A stretch of DNA of 64,000 nt from Streptomyces sp. Sge12 (GCF_002080455.1 NZ_CP020555.1:3836001-3900000); one strand, 5' to 3'. Positions 49,733 through 58,330 are shown, counted from the first letter of the stretch. Made by a program: numbers and translations. Notes: generated by a model from the sequence alone, not told the origin.

Positions 49733-50638
49733 ATGTCCGCGTTCACCACCGTGATTTCCGCCCAGCCCGTCGTCCTGCCCGCCCCGAACCGCGGCGAGGA
49801 CCTCCAGGTGCACGTGTCCGCCCCCGCGACCGGCAGCGACCTGCCCGTCATCGTGTTCTCGCACGGCTTCGGCTGGTCGATGAACGGCTACGCCCCGCTC
49901 GCCGACCACTGGGCCGCCCGGGGCTTCGTCGTCGTCCGGCCCACCCACCTCGACTCCCGGACGCTCGCCATCCCGCACGAGGATCCCCGTACGCCGCGGA
50001 TCTGGCGCATCCGGATCGAGGACCTGACCCGGGTGCTGGACGGACTCGACGTACTGGAGGCCGCCGTACCGGGCCTCGGCGGGCGCGTCGGGCGCGGCCG
50101 GATCGCCGTCGCCGGCCACTCCTGGGGCGCGCAGACGGCGAGCGCGCTGCTGGGTGCGCGCGTCCTCGGCCCCGACGGCGCGCCCGGCGAGGACATGTCC
50201 GACCCCCGGGTGGGCGCGGGCGTACTGCTCGCACTGGCCGGGCTGGGCGACGACCTCACCCCCTTCGCCGTCGAGAACCTGCCCTTCCTGAGGCCGTCCT
50301 TCGACACCATGACGGCCCCCGCCCTGATCGTCGCCGGGGACCACGACCAGTCCCACCTGTCCACCCGCGGACCGGACTGGTTCGCCGACCCCTACACCCA
50401 CAGCCCCGGGAACAAGAGCCTGCTCACGCTGTTCGGCGCGGAACACTCGCTGGGGGGCGTCCCCGGGTACGAGGTCGCGGAGACGACGGACGAGAGCCCC
50501 GCACGCGTGGCCCTGATCCAGCAGCTCAGCACCGCCTACCTGCGCAGCGCCCTGCTCGGCGAGGACAGCGGCTGGAAGGCCGCCGTCACGGCGCTGGAGG
50601 CCGACGCGAACCCGCTCGGGAGGCTGGAGAGCAAGTAG
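49733..50638 (+). CDS. Alpha/beta hydrolase (PAF-acetylhydrolase/chlorophyllase-like)
   Basis: This encodes 301 aa. It has the oxyanion region VIVFSHGFGWSMNGYAPLAD near residue 40, the nucleophile elbow IAVAGHSWGAQTASALLG near residue 124, a GDHD acid segment (ALIVAGDHDQSHL) and the catalytic histidine in LFGAEHSLGGV. The substrate is unknown. It is under the divergent TetR repressor, so it is probably induced by its substrate or a toxic ester. It starts at ATG 49733. Confidence 0.86.
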   Translation: MSAFTTVISAQPVVLPAPNRGEDLQVHVSAPATGSDLPVIVFSHGFGWSMNGYAPLADHWAARGFVVVRPTHLDSRTLAIPHEDPRTPRIWRIRIEDLTRVLDGLDVLEAAVPGLGGRVGRGRIAVAGHSWGAQTASALLGARVLGPDGAPGEDMSDPRVGAGVLLALAGLGDDLTPFAVENLPFLRPSFDTMTAPALIVAGDHDQSHLSTRGPDWFADPYTHSPGNKSLLTLFGAEHSLGGVPGYEVAETTDESPARVALIQQLSTAYLRSALLGEDSGWKAAVTALEADANPLGRLESK

Positions 50639-50724
50639 TCCTGCGGAAAAGGTGTTATCGCCGCGCGCCCCGCGGGTCTCCTTCTGTGTCAGGCCAGGTG
50701 GGCCGTCACCTTCGAGGAGATGCG

Positions 50725-51642
50725 ATGCGGGATCACGACGACGAGTTCTCGACCGACCGGCCGCGTCGGGTCCGGGGCCGGGGCCGGGGCGCGCACGGAG
50801 CCGCGGGCCGCGGAGCGCGCCGGGCCACGGGGCACCGCGGGAGCGGGCGCAGGGCTCCGGTGCTGGCGGCGGCCGCCGTTGTCCTGCTGGCCGGCGTCGG
50901 AGCCGCGGCCTACGCCCTCGGCTCCGACCGCACGGCCCCGCACCGCACGGCGGCGGCAGGCACCCCCTCGGTGCTCGGCGGCCGGCCGAGTCCGGCGGGC
51001 ACGGACACGGACCTCATACCGGCCGCCACCACCGCCTCCCCCACGGCCGGTACGAGCACCTCCGCAGCCGGAGCGACCCCCGGCCCGGGCGCCGCCGCGT
51101 CCGCGTCGCCGGCGAAGGACGACGGCCGGAGGGCCGCCGGAGCCCCGGCCGAACGCTCCACCGGGCCCACCGCGCCGAGCACCCGCCCGGCCGGCAGCGG
51201 CCCGACCGGCCCGGACCCCAAGGTGCCCGGCGCCCGCACCACGACACAGGACGTCAGCGAGGCCCAGGCGCTGTCCCTGCACCTGCTGAACGCCGAACGC
51301 GCCGCCGCCGGACGGCGTCCGCTCGCGCTCAAGCAGGACCTCAGCGACTTCGCCCGCAAGTGGGCCGAGCACATGAAGAAGAGCGGGTTCTCGCACTCGT
51401 CGTCGGACGACCGCGCCTACCTGAAGACCGGCTCGCGGACGTGGACGGGCGAGAACATCGTCTGGTACAGCGATGCCTCGATGACCGCCCAGGAGGCCGC
51501 CGAGAAGTTCCAGTCGATGTGGCGCCACAGCCCCGGCCACTACAAGGCCCAGGTCAACCCGGACTTCACGGAGGTGGGCGTGGGTCTCTACCACGACTCC
51601 TCGGGCTGGTGGGGCGTGCACAACTTCTCCGACGGCAAGTGA
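50725..51642 (+). CDS. Secreted or anchored CAP-domain (SCP/PR-1-like) protein
   Basis: This encodes about 305 aa. A basic cytoplasmic N-terminus (residues 1-45) precedes one membrane helix (APVLAAAAVVLLAGVGAAAY). A long Ala/Pro/Thr-rich linker follows, then a C-terminal CAP domain from residue ~180: SLHLLNAERAAAGRRPLALK, FARKWAEHMKKSGFSHSS, GENIVWYS, WRHSPGHYKAQVNPDFTEVG. The pattern H...E...H (FSHSS, GENI, SPGHY) matches the CAP cavity. The function in bacteria is mostly unknown. The ATG at 50725 has GAGGAG upstream and is preferred to one at 50686. Confidence 0.86.
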   Translation: MRDHDDEFSTDRPRRVRGRGRGAHGAAGRGARRATGHRGSGRRAPVLAAAAVVLLAGVGAAAYALGSDRTAPHRTAAAGTPSVLGGRPSPAGTDTDLIPAATTASPTAGTSTSAAGATPGPGAAASASPAKDDGRRAAGAPAERSTGPTAPSTRPAGSGPTGPDPKVPGARTTTQDVSEAQALSLHLLNAERAAAGRRPLALKQDLSDFARKWAEHMKKSGFSHSSSDDRAYLKTGSRTWTGENIVWYSDASMTAQEAAEKFQSMWRHSPGHYKAQVNPDFTEVGVGLYHDSSGWWGVHNFSDGK

Positions 51643-51697
51643 CGCCCCGCCCTCGACGACCGCTCCGCCCGACTTCGGGTGCCGGGGCCGGGAGGGC

Positions 51698-52177
51698 TCA
51701 GCGCACCGCTTTCCTGATGAGCTCGGCGATCAGGGCCTCGTCGGCCGGGGTCAGCGTCGTCAGGGCGTAGGAAGTGGGCCACATCGTGCCCTCGTCGAGG
51801 TTGGCCGGGTCGCTGAAGCCGAGCGTGGCGTAGCGGGTCTTGAACTTCTGCGCGCTCTGGAAGAAGCAGACGACCTTGCCGGCCCTGGCGTAGGCGGGCA
51901 TCCCGTACCAGAGCTTCGGGGAGAGCTCCGGTGCACCGGCCTTGACGATGGCGTGGAGCCGTTCGGCGAGGGCCCGGTCCGCGTCCTCCATCTCGGCGAT
52001 CTTCGCCAGGACCTCGGCCTCCGGATCCGGCTTGGCGGCGCGCGCACCGCGGCGGCGGCCGGCCGCCCTGATCTCCCGGGCGCGCTCCTTGATCGCGTCC
52101 CGTTCCTCGTCCGTGAAGCCGTCGGCCTGCTCCTCGGCCGCGCCGGTGTTCCTCGTCGTCGTCTGCGTGCCCTTCAT
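51698..52177 (-). CDS. DUF1801 / YdhG-like protein
   Basis: This encodes 159 aa. The C-terminal ~100 residues carry LHAIVKAGAPELSPKLWYGMPAY-type sequence, VVCFFQSAQKFKTRYATLGF and LTTLTPADEALIAELIRKAV, the DUF1801 (iron-chaperone-like, frataxin-fold) pattern. The N-terminal 60 residues are charged and probably flexible. The exact role is unknown; homologues are proposed to bind iron. Confidence 0.8.
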   Translation of the reverse strand: MKGTQTTTRNTGAAEEQADGFTDEERDAIKERAREIRAAGRRRGARAAKPDPEAEVLAKIAEMEDADRALAERLHAIVKAGAPELSPKLWYGMPAYARAGKVVCFFQSAQKFKTRYATLGFSDPANLDEGTMWPTSYALTTLTPADEALIAELIRKAVR

Positions 52178-52267
52178 GGCAGGTCCTCTCTCGCAACGCT
52201 TGATCGGGTGGTGGTGCCGGGCGGGGATTCGGGCGGTGGGGCTGGGCGGTGGGGTCGGGCGGCGGGG

Positions 52268-52903
52268 TCAGGCGGCGGGGGCGGGGGCCGGTACCGCGGC
52301 CTCCCACGCGAACCCGTCGGGGTCGGTGAAGGGGCCGCCGGTGCCGCCGATCACGATCCGGTGGGAGCCCGTTCCGTCGACCGGGACGCCGAGGTCCTTG
52401 GCCAGGGCGCGGCGCCCGTACAGCGCCACCTTGAAGGGGCTCGCCGGGGTGGCGAACTCGACGTACTTGCTGCCGAAGCTCCTGGCCACGGCGAGGCCGT
52501 GCTCGACGTAGAACCGCTTGCTCGCGGTCACGTCGGCGGTGCCCAGCAGGAGTACGAGGTCGTCGATGCGGCCGGTCGCGGGGCCGGAGTCCCGCTTGGC
52601 GGAGGTCGCGACCTTCCAGATCGTCCCGTCCGGGGCCTGCACGACGCCGCCGTAGCCCCAGAACGACTTCGAGGCGGGCTTGAGGGTGGTGGCCCCGGCG
52701 GCGAGGGCCGCGGCGACGAGGGCGTCGACGTCGGCCGGGCGGGGGACGGTGAGGGAGAGCGCGCACCCGCGGAAGCCGGTCGTCGGTGCCTGCGAGGCCC
52801 GCAGGCTCAGCTGCGTGCCCGGAACGAAGGCGGAGTAGAAGGCGTGGGCGGCCTGGGTGTCGGCCACCTCGAGGATGAGGGTTTCGGTGGAGGTCATGGA
52901 CAT
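52268..52903 (-). CDS. VOC (glyoxalase/bleomycin-resistance) protein, two modules
   Basis: This encodes 211 aa. Two VOC half-modules are visible: ETLILEVADTQAAHAFYSAF at the start and DLVLLLGTADVTASKRFYVE near residue 115, ending GGTGGPFTDPDGFAWEAAV. The reaction is unassigned; metal ligands are not all obvious. It starts at ATG 52903, sharing one base with the AraC-type gene stop (TGATG). An identical 19-bp element lies upstream of this gene and of the other VOC gene. Confidence 0.83.
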   Translation of the reverse strand: MSMTSTETLILEVADTQAAHAFYSAFVPGTQLSLRASQAPTTGFRGCALSLTVPRPADVDALVAAALAAGATTLKPASKSFWGYGGVVQAPDGTIWKVATSAKRDSGPATGRIDDLVLLLGTADVTASKRFYVEHGLAVARSFGSKYVEFATPASPFKVALYGRRALAKDLGVPVDGTGSHRIVIGGTGGPFTDPDGFAWEAAVPAPAPAA

Positions 52904-53331
52904 CACGCTAGGTGGGGCTGCGGGGCGGATGCTTCTCGAATCCTGACCGCTTGCGCCGGCGGCCGCACGGTGCGCGCGTAGGCGCCCGGTGCCATGCCGA
53001 CCAGCTCGGTGAAACGGGCGCCGAAGATGCCGGGCGTCGCGCAGCCGACGGCCCGGCCGACCTCGGCGGGCCCGAGGTCGCCCGTCCGCAGCAGGGCCGT
53101 CGCCCGTTCGATGCGACGCGCCGTCAGGTAGGCGTACGGGGATGCGCCGTAGGCGAGTCGGAACCGGCGGCCGAGGTGCCCGGCCGCCATGCTCGCGGCG
53201 CGGGCGAGCTCCTCGACGTCCAGCGGACGCGCGTACTCGTGGTCGAGCCGGTCCCGGACGCGGCGCAGCCGCGCGAGCTCCGACAGGTGCGCCGCCTCGA
53301 TCAGTGCCTGTCTCCATGCGGGATGGCACAT
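52903..53331 (-). CDS. Short AraC-family regulator (DNA-binding domain only)
   Basis: This encodes 142 aa. It contains the two HTH motifs of AraC (LDVEELARAASMAAGHLGRR and VGRAVGCATPGIFGARFTEL, with LTARRIERATALL between) and nothing resembling a sensory domain. It may be constitutively able to bind, or be regulated by partner proteins. It lies between two VOC genes on the same strand, coupled to the downstream one. Its C-terminal coding sequence contains one copy of the 19-bp element. Confidence 0.87.
   Translation of the reverse strand: MCHPAWRQALIEAAHLSELARLRRVRDRLDHEYARPLDVEELARAASMAAGHLGRRFRLAYGASPYAYLTARRIERATALLRTGDLGPAEVGRAVGCATPGIFGARFTELVGMAPGAYARTVRPPAQAVRIREASAPQPHLA
52931..52949. 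promoter_or_regulatory. 19-bp element, copy 1 (upstream of VOC gene 52268-52903)
   Basis: gcttctcgaatcctgaccg is identical to 53803-53821. It stands 27 bases upstream of the VOC start at 52903, inside the 3' end of the AraC-type gene. Confidence 0.72.
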
Positions 53332-53359
53332 GGCCGGGCTCCCTTCGTCGGTGTGCCGC

Positions 53360-53770
53360 TCAGCGGAGTTCCTGGATGCGGATGAGGTTGCCCGCGGGGT
53401 CGCGGAAGGCGCAGTCGCGGACGCCGTACGGCTGCTCGGTCGGCTCCTGAACGACCTCGGCGTCGGCGGCCTGGATCTTCTCGAAGGTGCTGTCGAGGTT
53501 CTCGGTGGCCAGCAGGATCCAGCCGTAGGTGCCCTTGGCCATCATTTCGGCGATGGTGCGGCGCTCGGCGTCGGTGATACCGGGGTCGGCGGCCGGCGGT
53601 GCGAGGAGGATGCCGGGGCCGGGCCGGCCGGCGGGGCCGACGGTGATCCAGCGCATTTTGCCCTGGCCGACGTCGCTGCGGACCTCGAAGCCGAGGACGT
53701 CGCGGTAGAAGGCCACGGAAGCGTCCGGGTCGTCGTGCGGGAGGGTGCTCATGTGAATGCTGATGTCCAT
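53360..53770 (-). CDS. VOC family protein, single module
   Basis: This encodes 136 aa: IHMSTLPHDDPDASVAFYRD, VLGFEVRSDVGQGKMRWITV and the terminal GVRDCAFRDPAGNLIRIQEL make a single VOC module. The metal ligand pattern His (IHMS), Glu (IQEL) is partly visible. Enzyme versus binding role is not decidable. ATG 53770 opens the conserved part. It lies 28 bases upstream of the AraC-type gene on the same strand, so all three are probably one operon with an extra internal promoter. Confidence 0.85.
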   Translation of the reverse strand: MDISIHMSTLPHDDPDASVAFYRDVLGFEVRSDVGQGKMRWITVGPAGRPGPGILLAPPAADPGITDAERRTIAEMMAKGTYGWILLATENLDSTFEKIQAADAEVVQEPTEQPYGVRDCAFRDPAGNLIRIQELR

Positions 53771-54139
53771 GGCCGAACGGTAACTGCGCCTGCACGGAGG
53801 GCGCTTCTCGAATCCTGACCGATCCGGCACCGTCCCACGGAGCTGCGACCGAGGCCCGTCCCCCGCCCCCGAGCCCGCCGCGTCACGGTTTACCAAGGGG
53901 GGCGGCACGGCTCTTGATCACTACGGGCTGCGGCCGGGCGGGGGATCATCCTGCGACCTTCGGGCCGGCGTCGGCGCAGCTCAGGGCCGTGCCGTCACCC
54001 GGGCGGCCCGAGGCGGTGACGATCTTCCCGGCGTGCGGCACCCGACGCGACGGCATAGGTCTGTGCTCGTGGGCGTCGTAGGCGTCCCATGCCCCCGTGC
54101 GGGGCCACCGCTGCATCAGCAGCCCTGGTGAGGAGTCAC
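53771..54139. other. Intergenic region
   Basis: This 369-base divergent region holds the 19-bp element and presumably both promoters. An AT-richer patch near 53886-53930 may be a promoter. I see no gene. Confidence 0.5.
53803..53821. promoter_or_regulatory. 19-bp element, copy 2 (upstream of VOC gene 53360-53770)
   Basis: gcttctcgaatcctgaccg is identical to 52931-52949, 32 bases upstream of the VOC start at 53770 and in the same orientation relative to the gene. Confidence 0.72.
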
Positions 54140-55987
54140 ATGTCACGCATCAAGCGCCGGTCCGCCCGCCGGACCACAGACCGAGCCGCCCGCCGAGCCA
54201 CCTTCTCCGTCCTCGCGGCCGCCGCCCTGGCCACCGCCACCCTGGCCGCCTCCGTCCCGGCGGCCGCACACGACGGTTCGTCACGCCCCGAGGAGAGAGC
54301 CGCCCTCGGCGCCGAACACGCGCAGGAGCATACGAAGGTCCGTGAGCAGCTCCTCAAGCTGGGCGGGTACTCCCAGCTCGCCCGGATCGACAGCCTGAAC
54401 TCCCTGACCCGGTCCCAGGGGGAGGTGAACTCGCGCTTCCACCCCAAGACGTACGGGCAGTTCGCCGAGTACTTCCCGTCCCCGGACTTCGCCGCCCACA
54501 TCGCGATGCTCCCGACCGGCAAGGTGCTGCTGTTCTCCTTCGAGCGGATGGAGAGCGACCCGACCGAGGAGCCCGCGCCGACCAACACCCTGGGCAGGGC
54601 CAACGCCGGCCGCGCCTTCCTGTGGGACCCGCGGCGGGGCACGGGACCGGACGCCTTCAAGAAGGTCACCCCGCCCGAACTGGTCGTGCCCGACGGCACG
54701 GGCGAGAGCCGTCCGGCGCCCTTCTTCTGCGCCGGACACGCCTTCCTGCCCAACGGCATGCTCGGCGTCTTCGGCGGCAACCTCGGCTACGGCGGCGGCG
54801 CCGGCGCCAAGCTGTCCCTGGTCTTCGACCCGTGGACCGAGGGCTGGTCCGTGAACAAGGACATGGAGGTCGGCCGCTGGTACCCCTCCGTGGCCACCGC
54901 CCCCGACGGCCGCCTGCTGATCATGTCCGGCCACACCGACCAGGGCTGGGGCACCTCCACCTCGGTCATCGAGCGCTTCCCCGCCAAGAGCCACCCCGTC
55001 CCGTTCGAGAAGTCCCTGATCCCCCGGGACGTCCCGACCGACACCCTGCGCGTGGACGCGCCGTTCGGCGCCGACAGCGACTACCCGCACCTGTTCACCC
55101 TGCGCGACGGCAAGGTGTACGGCCTGGGCCGCCACGCCACCAGGCAGTGGGCCTTCGACCCGGTCGCGGAGACCCGTACGGACCTGCCCGCGCGCCCCGA
55201 CGGCATCCACCGCGGCTACGGTTCCGCCGTGCCGCTGCCCGCCGGACTGCGCGGCCCGGACTCCGTGCTGGTCCTCGGCGGCGACCGGGAGGACCCCAAC
55301 ACCTACCGCCTGACCAGCGGCGGCGCCTGGGAGAAGCAGCAGCCCCGTGCCTTCGGCCGTACGCAGGACGACACGCTGCTGCTGCCGGACGCGAGCCTGC
55401 TGACCGTCAACGGCGCCCACGGCATCCGGGACTACGGCAACGGCGACTACAACCCCAAGTCCGATCTGAAGTACCGCCAGATCGAGACCCGCAACGCCCT
55501 CGGCGAGTGGAAACTGGGACCGGCGCAGCGGCTGCCGCGCGGCTACCACTCCAACGCGCTCGTACTCCCCGACGGCCGGATCATGGTCACCGGTGACGAG
55601 CTGCAGCAGCTCGCCAACGACCCGAAGATCGACGACGACATGAACGGCAGCATCGAGATCTTCGAGCCGTCCTACCTGCACCGGGGCAGCCGGCCGGTTC
55701 TCGACCGCGCCCCCGAGGGGCCGCTACGCTACGACAGCGCCTTCACCGTGGGGACCTCCACCCCCGACCGGGTCAAGAAGGCCGTCCTGCTCGCCCCGAC
55801 CACGGCGACGCACTCGCTCAACACCAGCCAGCGCCACCTGGAGCTGAACATCGTGAGGCGCCAGGGCAACAGCCTGCGCCTGCAGGCCCCGCCTTCCGCC
55901 AATGACGCCCCTCCCGGCTACTACATGCTCTTCCTGCTGGACGAGTACGGGGTGCCGAGCGCGGCCAAGTGGGTCTCCCTCAGGTAA
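54140..55987 (+). CDS. Secreted copper-radical oxidase (galactose oxidase/GlxA-like)
   Basis: This encodes 615 aa. The N-terminus (basic, RRATFSVLAAAALATATLAA, cleavage near AAAH) is a signal peptide, possibly Tat. A kelch-propeller with the five expected active-site residues follows: Cys197 (FFCAGHAFLP) and Tyr248 (GRWYPSVATA) for the thioether radical cofactor, Tyr469-His470 (PRGYHSNALVLPDG) and His558 (TTATHSLN) as copper ligands. A C-terminal DUF1929-type domain closes the chain. It likely oxidises a primary alcohol or glycan to an aldehyde with release of peroxide. Streptomyces GlxA acts in hyphal-tip glycan deposition; this may be a paralogue. GGTGAGGAG precedes the ATG. Confidence 0.88.
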   Translation: MSRIKRRSARRTTDRAARRATFSVLAAAALATATLAASVPAAAHDGSSRPEERAALGAEHAQEHTKVREQLLKLGGYSQLARIDSLNSLTRSQGEVNSRFHPKTYGQFAEYFPSPDFAAHIAMLPTGKVLLFSFERMESDPTEEPAPTNTLGRANAGRAFLWDPRRGTGPDAFKKVTPPELVVPDGTGESRPAPFFCAGHAFLPNGMLGVFGGNLGYGGGAGAKLSLVFDPWTEGWSVNKDMEVGRWYPSVATAPDGRLLIMSGHTDQGWGTSTSVIERFPAKSHPVPFEKSLIPRDVPTDTLRVDAPFGADSDYPHLFTLRDGKVYGLGRHATRQWAFDPVAETRTDLPARPDGIHRGYGSAVPLPAGLRGPDSVLVLGGDREDPNTYRLTSGGAWEKQQPRAFGRTQDDTLLLPDASLLTVNGAHGIRDYGNGDYNPKSDLKYRQIETRNALGEWKLGPAQRLPRGYHSNALVLPDGRIMVTGDELQQLANDPKIDDDMNGSIEIFEPSYLHRGSRPVLDRAPEGPLRYDSAFTVGTSTPDRVKKAVLLAPTTATHSLNTSQRHLELNIVRRQGNSLRLQAPPSANDAPPGYYMLFLLDEYGVPSAAKWVSLR

Positions 55988-56010
55988 CCCGCCGACCGCA
56001 CGCCGTGCGC

Positions 56011-56041
56011 CGCAGCCCCGGGTCATCGACCCGGGGCTGCG
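56011..56041. terminator. Bidirectional terminator after the copper oxidase
   Basis: A 14-bp perfect stem (cgcagccccgggtc, 56011-56024 with 56028-56041) and a 3-nt loop lie between convergent genes. Confidence 0.88.
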
Positions 56042-56512
56042 TCAGCGCCGGGGCAGGGCGTTCTGGGCGGCGACGTACTTCAGCATGAGCCGGGCGAAGT
56101 CGAGGCGTTCGCGCTCGGTCCAGTCGGACGTCACGTACTCGAAGGCCGCGCGCTGGTGGCGCCGGAAGCGGTCCATCATGTCCCGGCCCTCGGGGCTGAG
56201 GTGCAGGATCGTACGGCGGCCGTCCTGCTGGGAGGCGGCGCGGACGAGGTAGCCGGCGGAGATGGAGTCGGAGACCATGCGGCTGGCCACCGACGGGTCG
56301 ACGCCCAGGTGTTCGGCCACGGCGCCGACGGTGATCTCACGACCGTCGCCCTGCTCGGCCTCCAGGACGATGTTGAGGACCAGGGTGCGGCTGAGGTCCT
56401 TCTGGGAGATCGGGTTCTCGACCTCCAGGAGCATGGAGCGCCGCAGCTTCCCGAAGGCCGGGCCCACGGCGTCCAGCAGTTCCTCGTCGGTGGCCGGCTC
56501 GCGCTTCGTCAT
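56042..56512 (-). CDS. MarR-family regulator
   Basis: This encodes 156 aa. The winged helix is visible in LSRTLVLNIVLEAEQGDGRE, VGAVAEHLGVDPSVASRMVS (recognition helix) and GYLVRAASQQDGRRTILHLS (wing). The usual N- and C-terminal dimerisation helices flank it. ATG 56512 is chosen; ATG 56521 three codons up is possible. It is divergent from an NmrA-type gene and probably controls it from the intergenic AT-richer repeats. Confidence 0.88.
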   Translation of the reverse strand: MTKREPATDEELLDAVGPAFGKLRRSMLLEVENPISQKDLSRTLVLNIVLEAEQGDGREITVGAVAEHLGVDPSVASRMVSDSISAGYLVRAASQQDGRRTILHLSPEGRDMMDRFRRHQRAAFEYVTSDWTERERLDFARLMLKYVAAQNALPRR

Positions 56513-56611
56513 GCCCCTCATCGTACATACGTGAAGCTTCGCAAACATGTGTTGACATGAAAACGTGTGCATGTGAGCATGCATATGTCATCACGAACGA
56601 ATGGAGTTTCC
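56513..56611. promoter_or_regulatory. Divergent promoter region with ACATGTG/GCATGTG-type repeats
   Basis: This short AT-richer region holds several near-repeats (aacatgtgttgacatg, gtgtgcatgtgagcatgcat) between the MarR and NmrA genes. It is the likely MarR operator area; the exact site is not defined. Confidence 0.5.
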
Positions 56612-57454
56612 GTGACCGTCCTGATCACCGGCGCCCGCGGCCAGGTCGCCCGGGCCGTCGTCGACCGGCTGCACGCCGCCGGTCTCCCCCTCCGCGCCGC
56701 CAGCGCCCGTCCCGCCGAACCGACCGCCCCGGCAGGGGTCGAGACCGTCGAGCTCGTACTCGACCGGCCCGAGACCTTTGCCGCCGCACTCCGCGGTGTC
56801 CGCCAGGTCTTCCTGTACCCCCGGCCCGCCGGCATCCACGACCTGGTCGAGGCCGCCGAGGCGGCCGGCGTGGAGCACGTCGTCCTGCTGTCCTCGTCCT
56901 CGGTCCTCGCCCCCGGCGCCGAGAGCGACCCGCTCGCGAGCCACAGCCTCACGGTCGAGCGCGCCCTCGCCGACTCCGGGCTCACCGCCACGTTCCTGCG
57001 CCCCGACGCCTTCGCCAGCAACGCGCTGGGCTGGGCCCGGCCCGTCAGCCGCTCGTTGCCGGTCCAACTCCCCTACCCGGACGCGCACATCGCGCCGATC
57101 CATCCCGGGGACATCGCCGACGTCGCCGCCCTGGCCCTGACCGGCGACTCCCTCACCGGCCGCTCGCTCACCCTGACCGGCTCCGAGTCGCTCACCTTCC
57201 GCGAGCAGCTCGCCGTCCTCGCGGACACGCTGGGCCGCGCGATCCCGGTCGAGCACATCACCCGCGCGGAGGCCGAGCAGCAGATGGGCCGGCACATGCC
57301 CGCCCCGATGGTCGCCTCGCTGCTCGACCTGTGGGAGGGCGCGACCCACGGCCCCGCCGCGATCGGCGAGACCACCGAGACCCTGCTCGGCGTTCCCGCC
57401 CGTACCTACCGGCAGTGGGCCCGCGAGAACGCGGCCGCCTTCATCGGCCACTGA
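56612..57454 (+). CDS. NmrA-like NAD(P)-binding protein (atypical SDR)
   Basis: This encodes 280 aa. It begins VTVLITGARGQVARAVVDRL, the Gly-rich nucleotide loop of atypical SDR/NmrA proteins. VFLYPRPAGIHDLVEAAEAA, VVLLSSSSVLAPG and TFLRPDAFASNALGW follow the family plan. No YxxxK catalytic pair is evident, so it is either a redox sensor or an oxidoreductase of the NAD(P)H:quinone type. It starts at GTG 56612 with GGAG six bases upstream. Confidence 0.84.
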   Translation: MTVLITGARGQVARAVVDRLHAAGLPLRAASARPAEPTAPAGVETVELVLDRPETFAAALRGVRQVFLYPRPAGIHDLVEAAEAAGVEHVVLLSSSSVLAPGAESDPLASHSLTVERALADSGLTATFLRPDAFASNALGWARPVSRSLPVQLPYPDAHIAPIHPGDIADVAALALTGDSLTGRSLTLTGSESLTFREQLAVLADTLGRAIPVEHITRAEAEQQMGRHMPAPMVASLLDLWEGATHGPAAIGETTETLLGVPARTYRQWARENAAAFIGH

Positions 57455-57527
57455 CCCGGCCGACGCCGCCCCGCCCCGCCGACCCGCCGACCCGCCGCCC
57501 TTCCGACCTTTCGCAGGAGCAGGACAC

Positions 57528-57944
57528 ATGAAGCCCATCGGCTACTGGCTGAACCGCACGGACCAGGCCCTGACCGCATCCATGGACTCCGCGCTGGCCG
57601 AATTCGGCCTCACCCGACTCGGCTGGCAGGTCCTGAACGCCGTCGAGGACGATCCGCAGATCAGCGATACGGACCTGCCGGCCGCCCTGGCGGTCGATCC
57701 GGGCAGCGAGGCCCTGGCCGCGGCCGTCCGGGCGGTTCTCGCCGGCGGCTGGGTGACCCGCCCGGGCCCGGGCCGCCTCGCCCCGACCGACGACGGCCGC
57801 CTGCGCACCGCCGAGGTCGCACGGCGGATGGCCGCGTTCCGCGCCGCGTCGGCGGCGGGGATCACGCGCGAGGAGTACGTCACCGCCGTCACCGTCCTGG
57901 AGCGCATGACCCACAACCTCACGGCGCCCGCGGGACGGGACTAG
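57528..57944 (+). CDS. MarR-like winged-helix protein
   Basis: This encodes 138 aa. IGYWLNRTDQALTASMDSAL, then FGLTRLGWQVLNAVEDDPQI and VLAGGWVTRPGPGRLAPTDD (wing) place it in the MarR superfamily. The recognition helix region (LPAALAVDPGSEALAAAV) is atypical. It follows the NmrA gene by 73 bases with GCAGGAGCAGGAC before its ATG. Its 3' end overlaps the convergent SHOCT gene by 4 bases. Confidence 0.8.
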   Translation: MKPIGYWLNRTDQALTASMDSALAEFGLTRLGWQVLNAVEDDPQISDTDLPAALAVDPGSEALAAAVRAVLAGGWVTRPGPGRLAPTDDGRLRTAEVARRMAAFRAASAAGITREEYVTAVTVLERMTHNLTAPAGRD

Positions 57945-58330
57945 GCCAGGAGCTTGGCCTTGGCCCGGTCGAACTCCTCCTGGGTGATGTCGCCCTTGTC
58001 CTTGAGCGCGGAGAGCTTGTGCAGCTCGTCCGCGCTGCCGCCGCCGGTCCCGGCCGCCTGCTGCACGTAGGAGCGGAAGGCCGCCTGCTGTTCCTCGGCC
58101 TGCTTGCGGTCCCGCTCGTGCATGCTGTGCCCGCGGAAGATCAGGTACAGGAGAACGCCGACGAACGGCAGCACCAGCACAACGATGAGCCAGCCGGCCT
58201 TCCCCCAGCCGCCAAGGGAGTGATCACGGAAGACATCCGTGATGACCTTGAAGAGGAGGAAGAACCACATGACCCAGACGAAGAACCACAACATCGTCCA
58301 GAAGAGGTTCAGAAGCGGGTAGTCGTCCAT
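57941..58330 (-). CDS. SHOCT-domain membrane protein with PLDc_N region
   Basis: This encodes 129 aa. Two membrane helices (TMLWFFVWVMWFFLLFKVIT and AGWLIVVLVLPFVGVLLYLI) with DHSLGGWGKAGW between are the PLDc_N pattern. The C-terminal ELHKLSALKDKGDITQEEFD (then RAKAKLL) is a SHOCT motif, a short helical oligomerisation module. The function is unknown. Confidence 0.87.
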   Translation of the reverse strand: MDDYPLLNLFWTMLWFFVWVMWFFLLFKVITDVFRDHSLGGWGKAGWLIVVLVLPFVGVLLYLIFRGHSMHERDRKQAEEQQAAFRSYVQQAAGTGGGSADELHKLSALKDKGDITQEEFDRAKAKLLA

